64,000 bases of DNA from Stenotrophomonas africana (GCF_013004645.1 NZ_JABEME010000007.1:124001-188000); one strand, 5' to 3'; shown: positions 26,059-34,925, counted from the first letter of the stretch. The notes: generated by a model not told the origin, from the sequence alone. Translations and numbers: made by a program.

Positions 26059-27384
26059 TCAGGCCTGCATGCTGCGGGTCTGGTTCTGCTGTTGTTCCAG
26101 TTGCTGATCGCGGTCCTGTGCCAGGCGCTGTCCCGCGGCTTGCTGATCAATCCGCTGGCTGCTCTGCTCCAGCGGCGTGTTCATCGCCACCGCCGTATCC
26201 ACCGACACGCGCAGGTGTGCCGGGTCGCCGCCCTGGCCCTGCACCGCGAAGCTGCGTGAGGCGTCGGCATTCATCACCACCTCGTCGATGCGCTTGCCGC
26301 CTGCAGCGTGCATCTCCGCCGCCAAGCTACCGGCCAACTGCGTGCTCATCACATCCGGCACGCGGCCGACGCGAACGTCCTGCGCATGCACGCCACGGAT
26401 CGCATCGTTGAACAATGGGTTGCCCAGGTGGTTGGCATCGTCCATGCGCAGCATGCTGGTGTGATGGCCGTTCTTCTCCGCCTCGCGGCGTGCCGGTTCA
26501 CCGGGCTGCAGCGGGCCGCGGATGTGGTCGTACAGATCGATGGCGCCGCCCGGGATGCCCCGTGCCGCGCGGGTGACGCCGCGACGCAGTGACTCGACGT
26601 CATCGCGGTACTCCTCGATCATCTTGGCGTTGTCTTTTGCCAGCTTCTGGGTTTCCGGATGTTTCAGCACCGAGCCTTCGTCGAGGAAGTTGCCCAGTTT
26701 GTGCGCGCCGAACGAGCTGGTCGCCGCAATGATCGGCCGGTCCGGAATCAGATCACGCAGGGCGTGATTGCTGAAGCCGTTTGCCGCGAGCGTCTTGATC
26801 TCGTCGGGCTTGGCATAGATGCGGACCTGGCCGAAATGCGGCGAGGCGGCGCTGACCGGATCGGACGCCGTGACGTGATTGATCATGGTGTTGCCGCCTT
26901 CCGGAATGCGGTAGCTGAGGCTGACCGCGCCATAGGCGTTGAAGGTCTCGCCCTTGACGTTGAAATGGTGCGAGGTGATCTGGGCCAAGGCGCCGCCGAG
27001 GGAGTGGCCTGTGACGGTGACCTGAGGCGCGCGGCCTCCAAATGCAGCTTCCTGCTTCGCATAGTCCAGCGCGCTTTTGGTCAGGGCGATGGCATCGGGG
27101 GCCTGCACGTTGGTGCGGGCAACGACCATGCCTCCGTCGGTGAGGATTGCATCACGAGCAATCTGTTCGGTGCCGCGATGAGCGACGACGATCTCGTTGG
27201 TGTCGGTGCGTTGGTAAATGGTGCCTTGGTAGCCGTTGAGTCGATTGTCGACATGCTCAAGTACTTTGTACTCGTGTCCGTTGAGCGTGACTTTCTCTTC
27301 CTGACCCGGAGCCCGTCGCCCGACTGCACGATCCTTATAGGCGTCATCGGAAAGTGCGGCGTAGTCCTGAGAGGTGATGGTCAT
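26059..27384 (-). CDS. T4SS effector: class-3 lipase with XVIPCD, 441 aa
   Basis: A predicted phospholipase or lipase toxin. Residues 1-230 form an alpha/beta-hydrolase of the lipase class-3 group, with IVVAHRGTEQ and the nucleophile elbow VTVTGHSLGGALAQ (Ser128). Candidate acid and base are Asp residues near ASDPVSAASPHFG and a later His. The C-terminal 115 residues are an XVIPCD: HHTSMLRMDDANHLGNPLFN, KRIDEVVMNADASRSFAVQ, DPAHLRVSVD, then a Gln-rich tail. Its start overlaps the stop of the upstream lipoprotein gene (ATGA), so effector and immunity are translationally coupled. Confidence 0.93.
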   Translation of the reverse strand: MTITSQDYAALSDDAYKDRAVGRRAPGQEEKVTLNGHEYKVLEHVDNRLNGYQGTIYQRTDTNEIVVAHRGTEQIARDAILTDGGMVVARTNVQAPDAIALTKSALDYAKQEAAFGGRAPQVTVTGHSLGGALAQITSHHFNVKGETFNAYGAVSLSYRIPEGGNTMINHVTASDPVSAASPHFGQVRIYAKPDEIKTLAANGFSNHALRDLIPDRPIIAATSSFGAHKLGNFLDEGSVLKHPETQKLAKDNAKMIEEYRDDVESLRRGVTRAARGIPGGAIDLYDHIRGPLQPGEPARREAEKNGHHTSMLRMDDANHLGNPLFNDAIRGVHAQDVRVGRVPDVMSTQLAGSLAAEMHAAGGKRIDEVVMNADASRSFAVQGQGGDPAHLRVSVDTAVAMNTPLEQSSQRIDQQAAGQRLAQDRDQQLEQQQNQTRSMQA

Positions 27385-28034
27385 TGGGTGACCTCACTGG
27401 CGCTGAGGCTCATGGTGAACAGCTTGCCCTGCAGCTCGGCGACGTAGTCTGCAGGATTGGTCTTGCCCGTGGCCGGATAGTTGGCAGCAAGCGGTGCCCG
27501 CGGATAGGCCGCGTCCGGGTAGTAGAGCGTATGCGCGCTACCTTCGGTCAGTGGCTTGGCCTCGACGAAGGTCAGGAAGCGCGTTTCGCCTTCGGCACCC
27601 GTCGCCTTCAGCATTGCCCCGGCACCGGTGAACTCCCACTTGCAGACGCCACGACCGTAGTAGTCTTCATCCAGCATGCGGTCCACATACAGCGTGCCGC
27701 GGTACTCACCCTCAGCGACCTTGCGCAGCTCCACCGGCTCCTGGCTGGTGATGCGTGCGGCGGTACCGGTGGCTGGTTCGATGTGGCCGCACTGGTCTTC
27801 GTTGGTGACGTCGTACTGCGCTACGCCTTCGACCACTGCGAAATCACCGGGGGCATCCTTCAGGCGCAGCACCAGTTCATAGGCCTTGCGCGGGCTGGGG
27901 TTGAGCTTGGCGAGGCCACGCCCACCCTGGGCGACATCGGCTTCAGCAGCGGCACGTTCCTGGTTCATGGCGGTCTCCGGATTGCAGGCGGTCAATAGAA
28001 GCAGAGCAAGGCACGGGATCATCTTGTGGCGCAA
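27381..28034 (-). CDS. lipoprotein immunity protein (X-Tfi) for the lipase effector, copy 1
   Basis: Predicted periplasmic lipoprotein that protects the producer from the lipase. The signal peptide ends in the lipobox LLTAC (Cys17). The mature protein has GGRGLAKLNPSPRKAYELVL, then VVEGVAQYDVTN, RITSQEPVEL and DYYGRGVCKWEF, all shared with the neighbour at 28075. I chose a TTG start at 28034: AAGGAGG lies six bases upstream, whereas the ATG four codons later has none at the right distance. About 217 residues. Its coupling to the toxin gene by a four-base overlap and the lipoprotein signal support an immunity role; direct proof is lacking. Confidence 0.82.
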   Translation of the reverse strand: MRHKMIPCLALLLLTACNPETAMNQERAAAEADVAQGGRGLAKLNPSPRKAYELVLRLKDAPGDFAVVEGVAQYDVTNEDQCGHIEPATGTAARITSQEPVELRKVAEGEYRGTLYVDRMLDEDYYGRGVCKWEFTGAGAMLKATGAEGETRFLTFVEAKPLTEGSAHTLYYPDAAYPRAPLAANYPATGKTNPADYVAELQGKLFTMSLSASEVTQ

Positions 28035-28074
28035 TGTCGGCCTCCTTGGGGGTAGGGATGGTTGAACTGGCAGC

Positions 28075-28731
28075 TCATGGCGCGAGTTTCTGCACAGTGG
28101 TGGTGGTTGAGAACAGCGCGTTGCGCAGATCTTCGCTGTACCCCGACGGATCTTCCTCGCCACTGGCGCCAAAGTTGGCGACAGTGGCGGCGCGCGGATA
28201 GATAAGGTTTGGGTAATAGAGCGTAAGAGGTGAGTCGCTCTCCATGCGCTCCTTGTCGATGAACGTCAGGAATCGCGTATCCGCCTTGCCGTTCGTGGCG
28301 CGCAACATCGCACCGACACCTGTCAGCGACCAATGGCAGACGCCACGCCCGTAGTAGTCCTCGTCCTGCATGCGGTCGAGGTAGAACGTGCCGCGGTACT
28401 CGTTCTCACCGACCTTGCGCAGCGTGACGAGCTCCTGGCTGGTAATACGGCTGGCGGTACCGGTCGCCCTCAGGACCCGGCCGCAGTCCTTGTGGTTGCT
28501 GACGTCGTACTGGGCAACGCCCTCGACGACCGCGAAGGGACCAGGGGCATCCTTCAGTGTCAGTACCAGCTCGTAGCCCTGCTGCGGTGACGGGTTGAGC
28601 TTGGCCAGGCCGCGTCCACCTGCGGCAACGTCACGCTCTGCGTCCGCGTAGGGCGAGCAGGCCGTCAGTGCCAGCAAGAGGCCCATCGGTACCAGATGGC
28701 GTCCCTTGCGTGTCGGCATGGCTACATCCAT
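28075..28731 (-). CDS. lipoprotein immunity paralogue (X-Tfi), copy 2
   Basis: A tandem duplicate of the gene 40 bases downstream. The signal peptide VPMGLLLALTAC carries a lipobox ending at a cysteine near residue 26. The domain keeps the same order of blocks (GGRGLAKLNPSPQQGYELVL, VVEGVAQYDVSN, RITSQELVTL, DYYGRGVCHWSL), but surface segments and the last 30 residues differ. That pattern fits immunity proteins that diverge to match different effector alleles. I took the ATG at 28731, seven to eight bases after AGGAT. First gene of the three-gene effector operon on the minus strand. Confidence 0.8.
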   Translation of the reverse strand: MDVAMPTRKGRHLVPMGLLLALTACSPYADAERDVAAGGRGLAKLNPSPQQGYELVLTLKDAPGPFAVVEGVAQYDVSNHKDCGRVLRATGTASRITSQELVTLRKVGENEYRGTFYLDRMQDEDYYGRGVCHWSLTGVGAMLRATNGKADTRFLTFIDKERMESDSPLTLYYPNLIYPRAATVANFGASGEEDPSGYSEDLRNALFSTTTTVQKLAP

Positions 28732-29005
28732 GGCGGCATCCTGCATCGTGCGTCCGTGTCCATATATCCTTCCCTGGTGACAGGTTTATCGATTATGGAG
28801 TGTTCTGGAAACCCGACGCCAGCGACGGCAGGGCGTCTGCGACGGAATTTTGACGCATTCAGCGTTCGGTGGTGTCGCCGAATCGATTGCGGCACGGGCG
28901 ATTCGAGGTTCGCGGGGCGATTGCGCCTCGCGCTCGACATTTCGCCGCCAATTTGTGACAAAGGTCGCAAATTCACCCAGCGCTCACGCAAGCGAACATT
29001 ACGCC
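28732..29005. other. intergenic region with divergent promoters
   Basis: The 274 bases between the effector operon (minus) and an acetyltransferase gene (plus) hold no supported gene. The first 60 bases are AT-richer (TATATCC, TTTATCGATTATGG) and probably contain the promoter of the immunity-lipase operon. A second AT-rich patch (CAATTTGTGACAAAGGTCG, near 28949-28968) may serve the acetyltransferase. Confidence 0.4.
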
Positions 29006-29512
29006 ATGAACTACACCATCCGTGCCGAAGCCATTGATGATCATGCCACCCTCCGTGCGCTCACCGAGGCCGCATTCTGGGATGCTGCGCACAGCAGCCA
29101 TACCGAGCAGTTCATCGTCGACGCCCTGCGCGCCCGTGGGGAGCTGAGCGTTTCGCTGGTGGCCGAGATGGACGGCAAGGTGATCGGCCATGTGGCGGTG
29201 TCGCCGGTGACGATCAGCGATGGCAGCATGGGCTGGTTCGGCCTGGGCCCGATTTCGGTATTGCCCGCGTGGCAGGGGCAGGGCATCGGTGCGGTCCTGA
29301 TGCGCGCCGCACTCGAAGCACTGCGTCAGCAGGGTGCGCATGGCTGCGTGGTGCTGGGTGAGCCGGCCTATTACGGTCGTTTCGGCTTCCGCGCCGAGTC
29401 GGGCCTGGTGCTGCCGGGTGTGCCGGCGGAGTACTTCCAGGCGCTGTGCCTGCGGCCGCCGATGGCGCAGGGCGAGGTGAGCTATTCCATGGCCTTCGAA
29501 GCCACCGCCTGA
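29006..29512 (+). CDS. GNAT family N-acetyltransferase, YhbS-like, 168 aa
   Basis: A cytosolic acetyl-CoA-dependent acetyltransferase. The GNAT core is complete: VAVSPVTISDG, the acetyl-CoA pyrophosphate loop LPAWQGQGIGAVLM near residues 90-103, and the family-typical GAHGCVVLGEPAYYGRFGF, which marks the YhbS group. The start at 29006 (MNYTIRAEA) was preferred over a longer frame whose extra residues look noncoding. Substrate unknown. Confidence 0.88.
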   Translation: MNYTIRAEAIDDHATLRALTEAAFWDAAHSSHTEQFIVDALRARGELSVSLVAEMDGKVIGHVAVSPVTISDGSMGWFGLGPISVLPAWQGQGIGAVLMRAALEALRQQGAHGCVVLGEPAYYGRFGFRAESGLVLPGVPAEYFQALCLRPPMAQGEVSYSMAFEATA

Positions 29513-29524
29513 GCATGCGGAAGA

Positions 29525-29620
29525 TCAGGGCGCACGCCAGACGGTGGGCTCGGGTTGCGGCTTCGGAATGCGGTAGCCGCCGATGTGCTCAAGTGAACTG
29601 ACGGCGTCACGCCCGCACCT
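29525..29620 (-). pseudogene. possible C-terminal gene remnant
   Basis: On the minus strand a frame ends SLEHIGGYRIPKPQPEPTVW plus RAP and a stop at 29525-29527. It reads like a genuine protein tail, but the frame has no start and runs back only about 30 residues before noncoding sequence next to the acetyltransferase at 29639. Probably the leftover of a deleted gene. The family is not recognised. Confidence 0.3.
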
Positions 29621-29638
29621 GGCTCCTACCGAGAGATG

Positions 29639-30076
29639 TCAGCCGTTGTACCGGAGATGGATCAGCGGATACGGACGTCCCTGCGAATCGAGCGGCGAGC
29701 GTCCGGTTTCGACGAAGCCCATGCGTCGGTAGAAGCCCACTGCCTGCGCGTTCTGCGCATTGACGTCGGTGCTCAGCTGCGGATGCAGGGACAGCGCATG
29801 CTGCAGAAGTTGGCGACCAATCCCGGTGCCACGCACGTCCGGATCGATGAACAGCGCTTCCATGTGCGTGCCATCGATCAGCATGAAGCCCAGCGGCCGA
29901 TCCTGCGCATCCACAGCAACGGTCAACGGCGCGTGCGGCAGGAAACCGGCGACTTCGGCATCGATCGCCTGGCGGTCTTCAGTGCTGAGGAAGTCGTGGG
30001 TGGCGTCGACGGCGCGGCGCCAGAGGTCGACAAGGGCGACGCCGTCGTCGGCGCGCGAGGGGCGCAGGGTGGTCAT
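29639..30076 (-). CDS. GNAT family N-acetyltransferase, YjaB-like, 145 aa
   Basis: A compact GNAT enzyme. The opening MTTLRPSRADDGVALVDLWR and WRRAVDATHDFLSTED are typical of the YjaB group. The acetyl-CoA loop is PDVRGTGIGRQLLQHAL at about residues 80-96, followed by VNAQNAQAVGFYRRMGF. The internal ATG at 30076 was chosen because upstream residues do not match the family. It ends 69 bases downstream of the reductase gene on the same strand, so the two may be co-transcribed. Substrate unknown. Confidence 0.87.
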   Translation of the reverse strand: MTTLRPSRADDGVALVDLWRRAVDATHDFLSTEDRQAIDAEVAGFLPHAPLTVAVDAQDRPLGFMLIDGTHMEALFIDPDVRGTGIGRQLLQHALSLHPQLSTDVNAQNAQAVGFYRRMGFVETGRSPLDSQGRPYPLIHLRYNG

Positions 30077-30144
30077 ATGTTCACCAAGGTGCTTGACAGG
30101 AATGCGCAGTATGGAGCTTTCCGGCCGCGCCTGCAGGTGCGGGT

Positions 30145-30912
30145 TCATCCCGCGTTGCGATGGCGGATGAAGGGACTGTAGGCAGTGGCTTGCGCGCGAA
30201 GGACCCCGCCATCCTCGAAGTCACCGCTGTCGTTGAAGGGCACGGTCGGCCACTGCCGCCAATGCGTCAGTCGCCCGCGGTAGGAAAGGGTGGCTGCAAC
30301 CAGCGCTTTGTCGTGGGCCTGTACGCGTTCCGCCGCAAGCCCTGATCGCACGCCGTGCACCACATGCGGCTCCATCACCTCGAAGCCGACGTAGCGCAGG
30401 CTGTACATCAACGGCCACAGCAACAGCCGGGTATCGCCTTCGCGGCCATCGACCGCGCACGCCCGTGCCGACGAACCGGTTGTCACGCTCAGCAACGCAC
30501 GCTTGCCCTGCATCACGCCATGTTCGTGGCGCTGACGGCTGTTGTACATCGGCCCATAGACCATCACGCGGTCCAGCCAACCCTTGAGGATGGCCGGCGC
30601 CGTGAACCACCACAGTGGGAATTGCAGGATCACCAGATCCGCAGCCCGCAGCAGGTGCAGGTGACGTTGCACATCGGCGGGCAGCTGGTCGTGTTCGGCG
30701 CTGTAGCGTTGTTCGCGCTGGGCATCGAAGCGCTCGGGCTGCAGGCGCCGTGGATGGTGCCAGGCCGCTTCCAGCGGATCGAAGCCTTCCGCATACAGGT
30801 CGGCCACGTCCACCTGCAGGTTCTCATGCCGCAGCTGCTCGGCGGCCTGCGCGGCCAGGTAGGCGTTGAAGGAGCGGGGTTCGGGATGGGCAAGCAGGAT
30901 CAGGGCGCGCAT
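30145..30912 (-). CDS. NAD(P)H oxidoreductase, flavodoxin-like fold, 255 aa
   Basis: A quinone- or azo-type reductase of the MdaB/KefF/NQO1 group. The N-terminal flavin-binding segment MRALILLAHPEPRSFNAYLA is complete. Further signatures are the DLYAEGFDPLE motif, VILQFPLWWFTAPAILKGWL with its DRV extension (flavin contact), and the SVTTGSSA loop. It is divergent from an HxlR-family regulator across a 78-base gap, a common pairing in which the regulator senses electrophiles or quinones and controls the reductase. Confidence 0.9.
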   Translation of the reverse strand: MRALILLAHPEPRSFNAYLAAQAAEQLRHENLQVDVADLYAEGFDPLEAAWHHPRRLQPERFDAQREQRYSAEHDQLPADVQRHLHLLRAADLVILQFPLWWFTAPAILKGWLDRVMVYGPMYNSRQRHEHGVMQGKRALLSVTTGSSARACAVDGREGDTRLLLWPLMYSLRYVGFEVMEPHVVHGVRSGLAAERVQAHDKALVAATLSYRGRLTHWRQWPTVPFNDSGDFEDGGVLRAQATAYSPFIRHRNAG

Positions 30913-30990
30913 GGGGCGAGGTGTTCGAGGAGTGTGCGACCATCCTCGCGGCGCCGGCATGCACCGGCAATTACGCACCTTGAGGTAACC

Positions 30991-31350
30991 ATGGCCTTTC
31001 CCGGAGATGTCTATGCCGCCGACTGCTCGGCGCGCGATGCGCTGGCGCTGATCTCCGGCAAGTGGGTGATGCTGCTGTTGCCGGCGTTGGCGCAGGGCCC
31101 GCAACGCAACGGTGCGCTGCTGCGGAAGATCGAAGGCATCTCGCAGAAGGTGTTGACCCAGACCCTGCGGCAGCTGGAGCGCAATGGCCTGGTCGAGCGG
31201 TGTGATCTGGGCAGCAAACCACTGCATGTGGAGTACCACCTGACCGAGGTCGCGCGCGGCCTGGTCGAGACGCTGTCCGCTCTGGATCGTTGGGCCGAGC
31301 ACAACTTCCCGGCGCTGGATGCCGCCCGCGAGCGCTTCGACGCGCGCTAG
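30991..31350 (+). CDS. HxlR family transcriptional regulator, 119 aa
   Basis: A winged helix-turn-helix repressor. The HxlR signature is present: CSARDALALISGKWVMLLL near residues 12-30, then LLRKIEGISQKVLTQTLRQL (recognition helix) and GLVERCDLGSKPLHVEYHLT (wing). A cysteine at residue 12 sits where thiol-sensing HxlR proteins such as HypR carry their redox cysteine; sensing is inferred. It is divergent from the flavin reductase at 30145, its likely target. Confidence 0.92.
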   Translation: MAFPGDVYAADCSARDALALISGKWVMLLLPALAQGPQRNGALLRKIEGISQKVLTQTLRQLERNGLVERCDLGSKPLHVEYHLTEVARGLVETLSALDRWAEHNFPALDAARERFDAR

Positions 31351-31425
31351 CGGCGCCTGCACGGCCGCGGGCGTACAATGCGGCCCCGGCGGCCATCCTG
31401 GCCCTGTACTCACGCGAGAACCGCC

Positions 31426-31950
31426 ATGACCGATGCCCTGGGTGTGCCGGTGCACGACACCGATGAACGCTGGATGCGCCACGCGCTGGCGCTGGCCGAG
31501 CGCGCGCAGCGCGAGTTCGACGAAATTCCGGTAGGAGCCGTGCTGGTGGGGGCCGATGGGCAGCTGCTGGGCGAGGGCTGGAACCTCAACATCGCCTCGC
31601 ACGACCCCAGCGCACACGCCGAGATCGTGGCCATGCGGGCCGGCGGAAAGTTGCTGGCCAATCATCGCCTGCTTGGCAGCACGCTCTATGTGACCCTGGA
31701 GCCGTGTGCGATGTGTGCAATGGCAATCGTGCATGCACGTGTCTCGCGCCTGGTCTACGGCGCCAGCGACCCCAAGACCGGTGCCTGCGGTAGCGTGTTC
31801 GACCTCATTGGCGACGCCCGCCACAACCACCGCGTCGAGATTCACGGCGGGGTGCTGGCCAAGGAAGCCAGTACGCGCCTGACCAATTATTTCCGCGCCA
31901 AGCGTGGCAAGCCGCCGCTGTTGTTGGAAGACCACGCCGGCGAGGGCTGA
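31426..31950 (+). CDS. tadA: tRNA adenosine(34) deaminase TadA, 174 aa
   Basis: Converts A34 to inosine in the tRNA-Arg(ACG) wobble position; cytosolic and normally essential. The zinc-binding cytidine-deaminase fold is intact: HAE at 64-66 with the proton-shuttle Glu66, and PCAMC at 93-97 supplying the two cysteine ligands. The GACGSVFDLIGD segment and the end helix NYFRAKR are typical of TadA. The ATG at 31426 is followed directly by family sequence after a short variable leader. Confidence 0.95.
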   Translation: MTDALGVPVHDTDERWMRHALALAERAQREFDEIPVGAVLVGADGQLLGEGWNLNIASHDPSAHAEIVAMRAGGKLLANHRLLGSTLYVTLEPCAMCAMAIVHARVSRLVYGASDPKTGACGSVFDLIGDARHNHRVEIHGGVLAKEASTRLTNYFRAKRGKPPLLLEDHAGEG

Positions 31951-32025
31951 GGGGCGAAAGGGTATGATGGGCGCTTCTTTCCCTTACCGGTAGGCCGCGC
32001 GCCTGCCCAGCAACGAGGCGACACA

Positions 32026-32598
32026 ATGGCGGACACCGGCGCGGCCAACGAGCGACTGATCTGGATCGACCTGGAAATGACCGGGTTGGATACCGATAAC
32101 GATTCGATCATCGAGATCGCCACGGTGGTGACCGATGCCCAGCTCAATGTGCTGGCCGAGGGCCCGGAATTCGCCATCCATCATCCGCTGGAAACGCTGG
32201 AAGCGATGGACGAGTGGAACCGCAACCAGCACCGCCGTTCGGGCCTGTGGCAGCGCGTGGTGGACAGTACCACCACGCTGGCCCAGGCCGAGGCGCAGAC
32301 CGTGAACTTCCTGGCGCAGTGGATCCCGGCTGGCCTGTCGCCGATGTGCGGCAACTCGATCTGCCAGGACCGTCGCTTCCTGCACCGCCAGATGCCGCGT
32401 CTGGAGAAGTACTTCCACTACCGCAACCTGGACGTGTCCACGGTGAAGGAACTGGCCAAGCGCTGGGCGCCGACCGTGGCTGCCGGCGTCGGCAAGAACA
32501 GCAACCACACCGCACTGAGCGATGTGCACGATTCGATCGCCGAGCTGCGCCATTACCGCCAGTTCATGGGCGCGCTTTCGGGGCTTTCGACGCCTTGA
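32026..32598 (+). CDS. orn: oligoribonuclease, 190 aa
   Basis: A 3'-5' exoribonuclease of the DEDDh group that degrades very short RNAs and pGpG, the last step of c-di-GMP turnover. Conserved acidic motifs are visible: [10 protein letters not shown] (exo I), [10 protein letters not shown] (exo II) and [11 protein letters not shown] (exo III with the His). Length is standard. In a window with two diguanylate cyclases this enzyme completes the signalling-nucleotide cycle. A GTAG repeat and a hairpin follow the stop. Confidence 0.96.
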   Translation: MADTGAANERLIWIDLEMTGLDTDNDSIIEIATVVTDAQLNVLAEGPEFAIHHPLETLEAMDEWNRNQHRRSGLWQRVVDSTTTLAQAEAQTVNFLAQWIPAGLSPMCGNSICQDRRFLHRQMPRLEKYFHYRNLDVSTVKELAKRWAPTVAAGVGKNSNHTALSDVHDSIAELRHYRQFMGALSGLSTP

Positions 32599-32601
32599 TC
32601 G

Positions 32602-32667
32602 GTAGTGCCGGCCGATGGCCGGCAAGGCTTGGGTCGGATCCCTTTCCAGCGGAAAGGGCTCTGACCC
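32602..32667. repeat. GTAG palindrome and hairpin after orn
   Basis: A single SMAG/REP-type unit, GTAG followed by a GCCGGCC...GGCCGGC palindrome, spans 32602-32624. Directly after it, 32631-32667 folds into a nested stem: GGGTC with GACCC outside and CCCTTTCC with GGAAAGGG inside, loop AGC. No T-run follows, so it may protect the orn 3' end or end transcription inefficiently. Confidence 0.6.
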
Positions 32668-32721
32668 CTCTGTCGTGCCCCGCGACGAACCGTTCAACTC
32701 CCTGGCGCTAAGATCGGCGCC

Positions 32722-33597
32722 ATGAACGAGCCCATCCTGCTCCCCCGCGACATCGCCCATGACGCCCGTGACTGGTCCGACCTGCAGCGGGCGGTGGCCC
32801 TGCTGGAAGCGCCGACCCTGACCGCGCGCATGGCCAATCTGGTCGGCACGCCGCTGGAGTTCGCGGTGAAGGCGCTGCCCAGCTCGGTCTCCAACCGCAT
32901 CCACGGTGCGGTGCAGGCAGCGCTGAGCAAATCGGCGCAGGCCGCGCTGTGGAGCATGGACAACACCCCCGGCAAGGGGGCGTCCACCCGCTGGCACAAA
33001 CTGGCGGCGGCCACCTCGGGCGCGGTCGGCGGGGCGTTTGGCTTCGCAGCCTTGTTCATCGAACTGCCGGTGTCGACCACCATCATGATGCGTGCGGTGG
33101 CCGACGTGGCCCGCAGCGAGGGGTTCGACCTGTCCGAGTTCAGCACCCGTCAGGCGTGCCTGGAGGTGTTCGCGCTGGGTGGCAACTCGCCGCGCGATGA
33201 CGCCAGTGAGACCGGCTATTACCTGGCCCGCGGCTTCACCACTGATGTAATGCGCCATCTGTCGGCTGAACTGGCCGGGCGTGTGGTGACCGGCCGTGAC
33301 CTGACCCTGGGCGTGGCGCCTAAGGAGGCCGGCAAGCTGCTGGCGAAGATGGTGGAGAAGGTGGCGGCGCGCTTCGGCGTGGTGGTCACCGAAAAATTTG
33401 CTGCACAGGCGGTACCAATCGTCGGTGCTGCCGCCGGTGCAACACTGAATACCATGTTCACCGACTACTACCAGGACATGGCGCGCGGCCACTTCATCGT
33501 GCGCCGGCTGGAGTTGAAGTACGGGGAAGATGTGGTGCGCACCTGCTATGACCGCGTGGCGCATGGCGCGGTCAAGATCGAGCCAAGGCTGGAGTAG
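32722..33597 (+). CDS. EcsC family protein, 291 aa
   Basis: Resembles the EcsC domain family, membrane-associated proteins of uncertain function named after the third protein of the Bacillus EcsAB transporter. Visible hallmarks are VGTPLEFAVKALPSSVSNRI, the Gly/Ala-rich membrane-active stretch TSGAVGGAFGFAALFIELPV, and AVPIVGAAAGATLNTMFTDY, which is the family's glycine-rich helix. It stands alone between orn and an old-yellow-enzyme gene. Function cannot be given. Confidence 0.85.
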   Translation: MNEPILLPRDIAHDARDWSDLQRAVALLEAPTLTARMANLVGTPLEFAVKALPSSVSNRIHGAVQAALSKSAQAALWSMDNTPGKGASTRWHKLAAATSGAVGGAFGFAALFIELPVSTTIMMRAVADVARSEGFDLSEFSTRQACLEVFALGGNSPRDDASETGYYLARGFTTDVMRHLSAELAGRVVTGRDLTLGVAPKEAGKLLAKMVEKVAARFGVVVTEKFAAQAVPIVGAAAGATLNTMFTDYYQDMARGHFIVRRLELKYGEDVVRTCYDRVAHGAVKIEPRLE

Positions 33598-33736
33598 CGC
33601 CACGCCACGCGTGGATGAGCCCTTGTACCGGGTGATCCTTGCCTTGGGGGAACAATTGTTTTGCCAGTGCATGCCTGTTGCGTGGCGGCCGGCATCCCCA
33701 TCCTTTGCGGCACTCCCCCCGCAAGAGATTGCCGCC

Positions 33737-34852
33737 ATGATGTTCACCCCCCACCGCCTGGGCGCGCTGGCGCTGCCCAATCGCATCGTGATGCCGCCGA
33801 TGACCCGCTCGCGTGCCGCCGACGGCAACGTCGCCACCGCGGAAATGGCCGCCTACTACGCGCAACGCGCCAGTGCCGGCCTGATCGTCAGCGAAGGCAC
33901 GCAGATCAGCCAACAGGGCCAGGGCTACGCCTGGACCCCGGGCATCCACAGCGCCGAACAGGTGCAGGGTTGGCGGCAGGTGACCGATGCGGTGCACGCC
34001 GCCGGTGGCCGCATCTACGCCCAGCTGTGGCACGTCGGCCGTGTCTCGCATGTGGCGCTGCAGCCCGATGGCGCGGCGCCGGTGTCTTCCTCGGCATTGC
34101 TGGCCGAAGGCGTGAAGGTGTTCGTCGACCCGACAGGGGCGGGCCCCGAAGCCGGTGTGGGCGAGATGATCCAGCATTCGATGCCGCGCGCGCTGCGCGA
34201 GGACGAGATTCCGGGCATCGTCGCCGATTACGCGCAGGCTGCGCGCAATGCGCTGGCCGCAGGATTTGATGGTGTGGAACTGCACGGCGCCAACGGCTAC
34301 CTGATCAACCAGTTCATCGACTCACAGGCCAACCAGCGCACCGATCGTTACGGTGGTTCGCTGCAGAACCGTCTGCGCTTCCTGCGCGAGGTCGTGCAGG
34401 CGGTGGTCGCGGTAGCCGGTGGTGATCGCGTGGGCGTGCGCCTGGCGCCGCTGACTACGCTGCAGGGTGCGGTGGACGATACGCCGCAGGCGACCTATCT
34501 GGCCGCAGCGCACCTGCTCGGCGAGATGGGTGTGGGCTACCTGCACATCGCCGAGGCCGACTGGGACGATGCACCACCGATGCCGGTGGCATTCAAGCAG
34601 GCGCTGCGCATGGGCTACCCGGGCACGCTGATCTACGCCGGCAAGTACACCGCCGAGCGCGCCGAGCAGGCACTGGCCGAAGGCTGGGCTGACCTGATCG
34701 GCTTCGGTCGCCCCTTCATCGCCAACCCGGACCTGCCGGAGCGCCTGCGCCTGGGGGCGGAACTGAATCCGCCGGATCGGGCGACGTTCTTTGGCGGCGG
34801 TGCGGTTGGGTTTACCGATTACCCGACGCTGGAAGAGAGCGTCGCGGCCTGA
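33737..34852 (+). CDS. alkene reductase, old yellow enzyme (NemA-like), 371 aa
   Basis: FMN-dependent reductase of the N-ethylmaleimide/nitrate-ester reductase branch. Signature segments are ALPNRIVMPPMTRSRA, YAQLWHVGRVSH, the FDGVELHGANGYLINQFIDS block with the substrate-binding His-Asn pair, DRYGGSLQNRLRFLREVV, and LIGFGRPFIANPDLPERL at the FMN phosphate. Length and order match NemA/XenB enzymes. Reduces electrophilic alkenes and nitro compounds with NADPH. It differs clearly from the OYE at 1485, which belongs to another branch. Confidence 0.93.
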   Translation: MMFTPHRLGALALPNRIVMPPMTRSRAADGNVATAEMAAYYAQRASAGLIVSEGTQISQQGQGYAWTPGIHSAEQVQGWRQVTDAVHAAGGRIYAQLWHVGRVSHVALQPDGAAPVSSSALLAEGVKVFVDPTGAGPEAGVGEMIQHSMPRALREDEIPGIVADYAQAARNALAAGFDGVELHGANGYLINQFIDSQANQRTDRYGGSLQNRLRFLREVVQAVVAVAGGDRVGVRLAPLTTLQGAVDDTPQATYLAAAHLLGEMGVGYLHIAEADWDDAPPMPVAFKQALRMGYPGTLIYAGKYTAERAEQALAEGWADLIGFGRPFIANPDLPERLRLGAELNPPDRATFFGGGAVGFTDYPTLEESVAA

Positions 34853-34901
34853 TCCTGGAGGCCGCTGGCCGGCATTTCAATGTCGTATCGCCGATGGGTG
34901 G

Positions 34902-34925
34902 GTGCCGACCGTTGGTCGGCACTAC
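34902..34925. repeat. SMAG/REP palindrome
   Basis: GTGCCGACC...GGTCGGCAC followed by CTACC, the inverted form of the GTAG-headed repeat. It lies between the 3' ends of the OYE gene (plus) and mscS (minus), the usual place for REP units, and may serve as a bidirectional transcript end. Confidence 0.6.
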
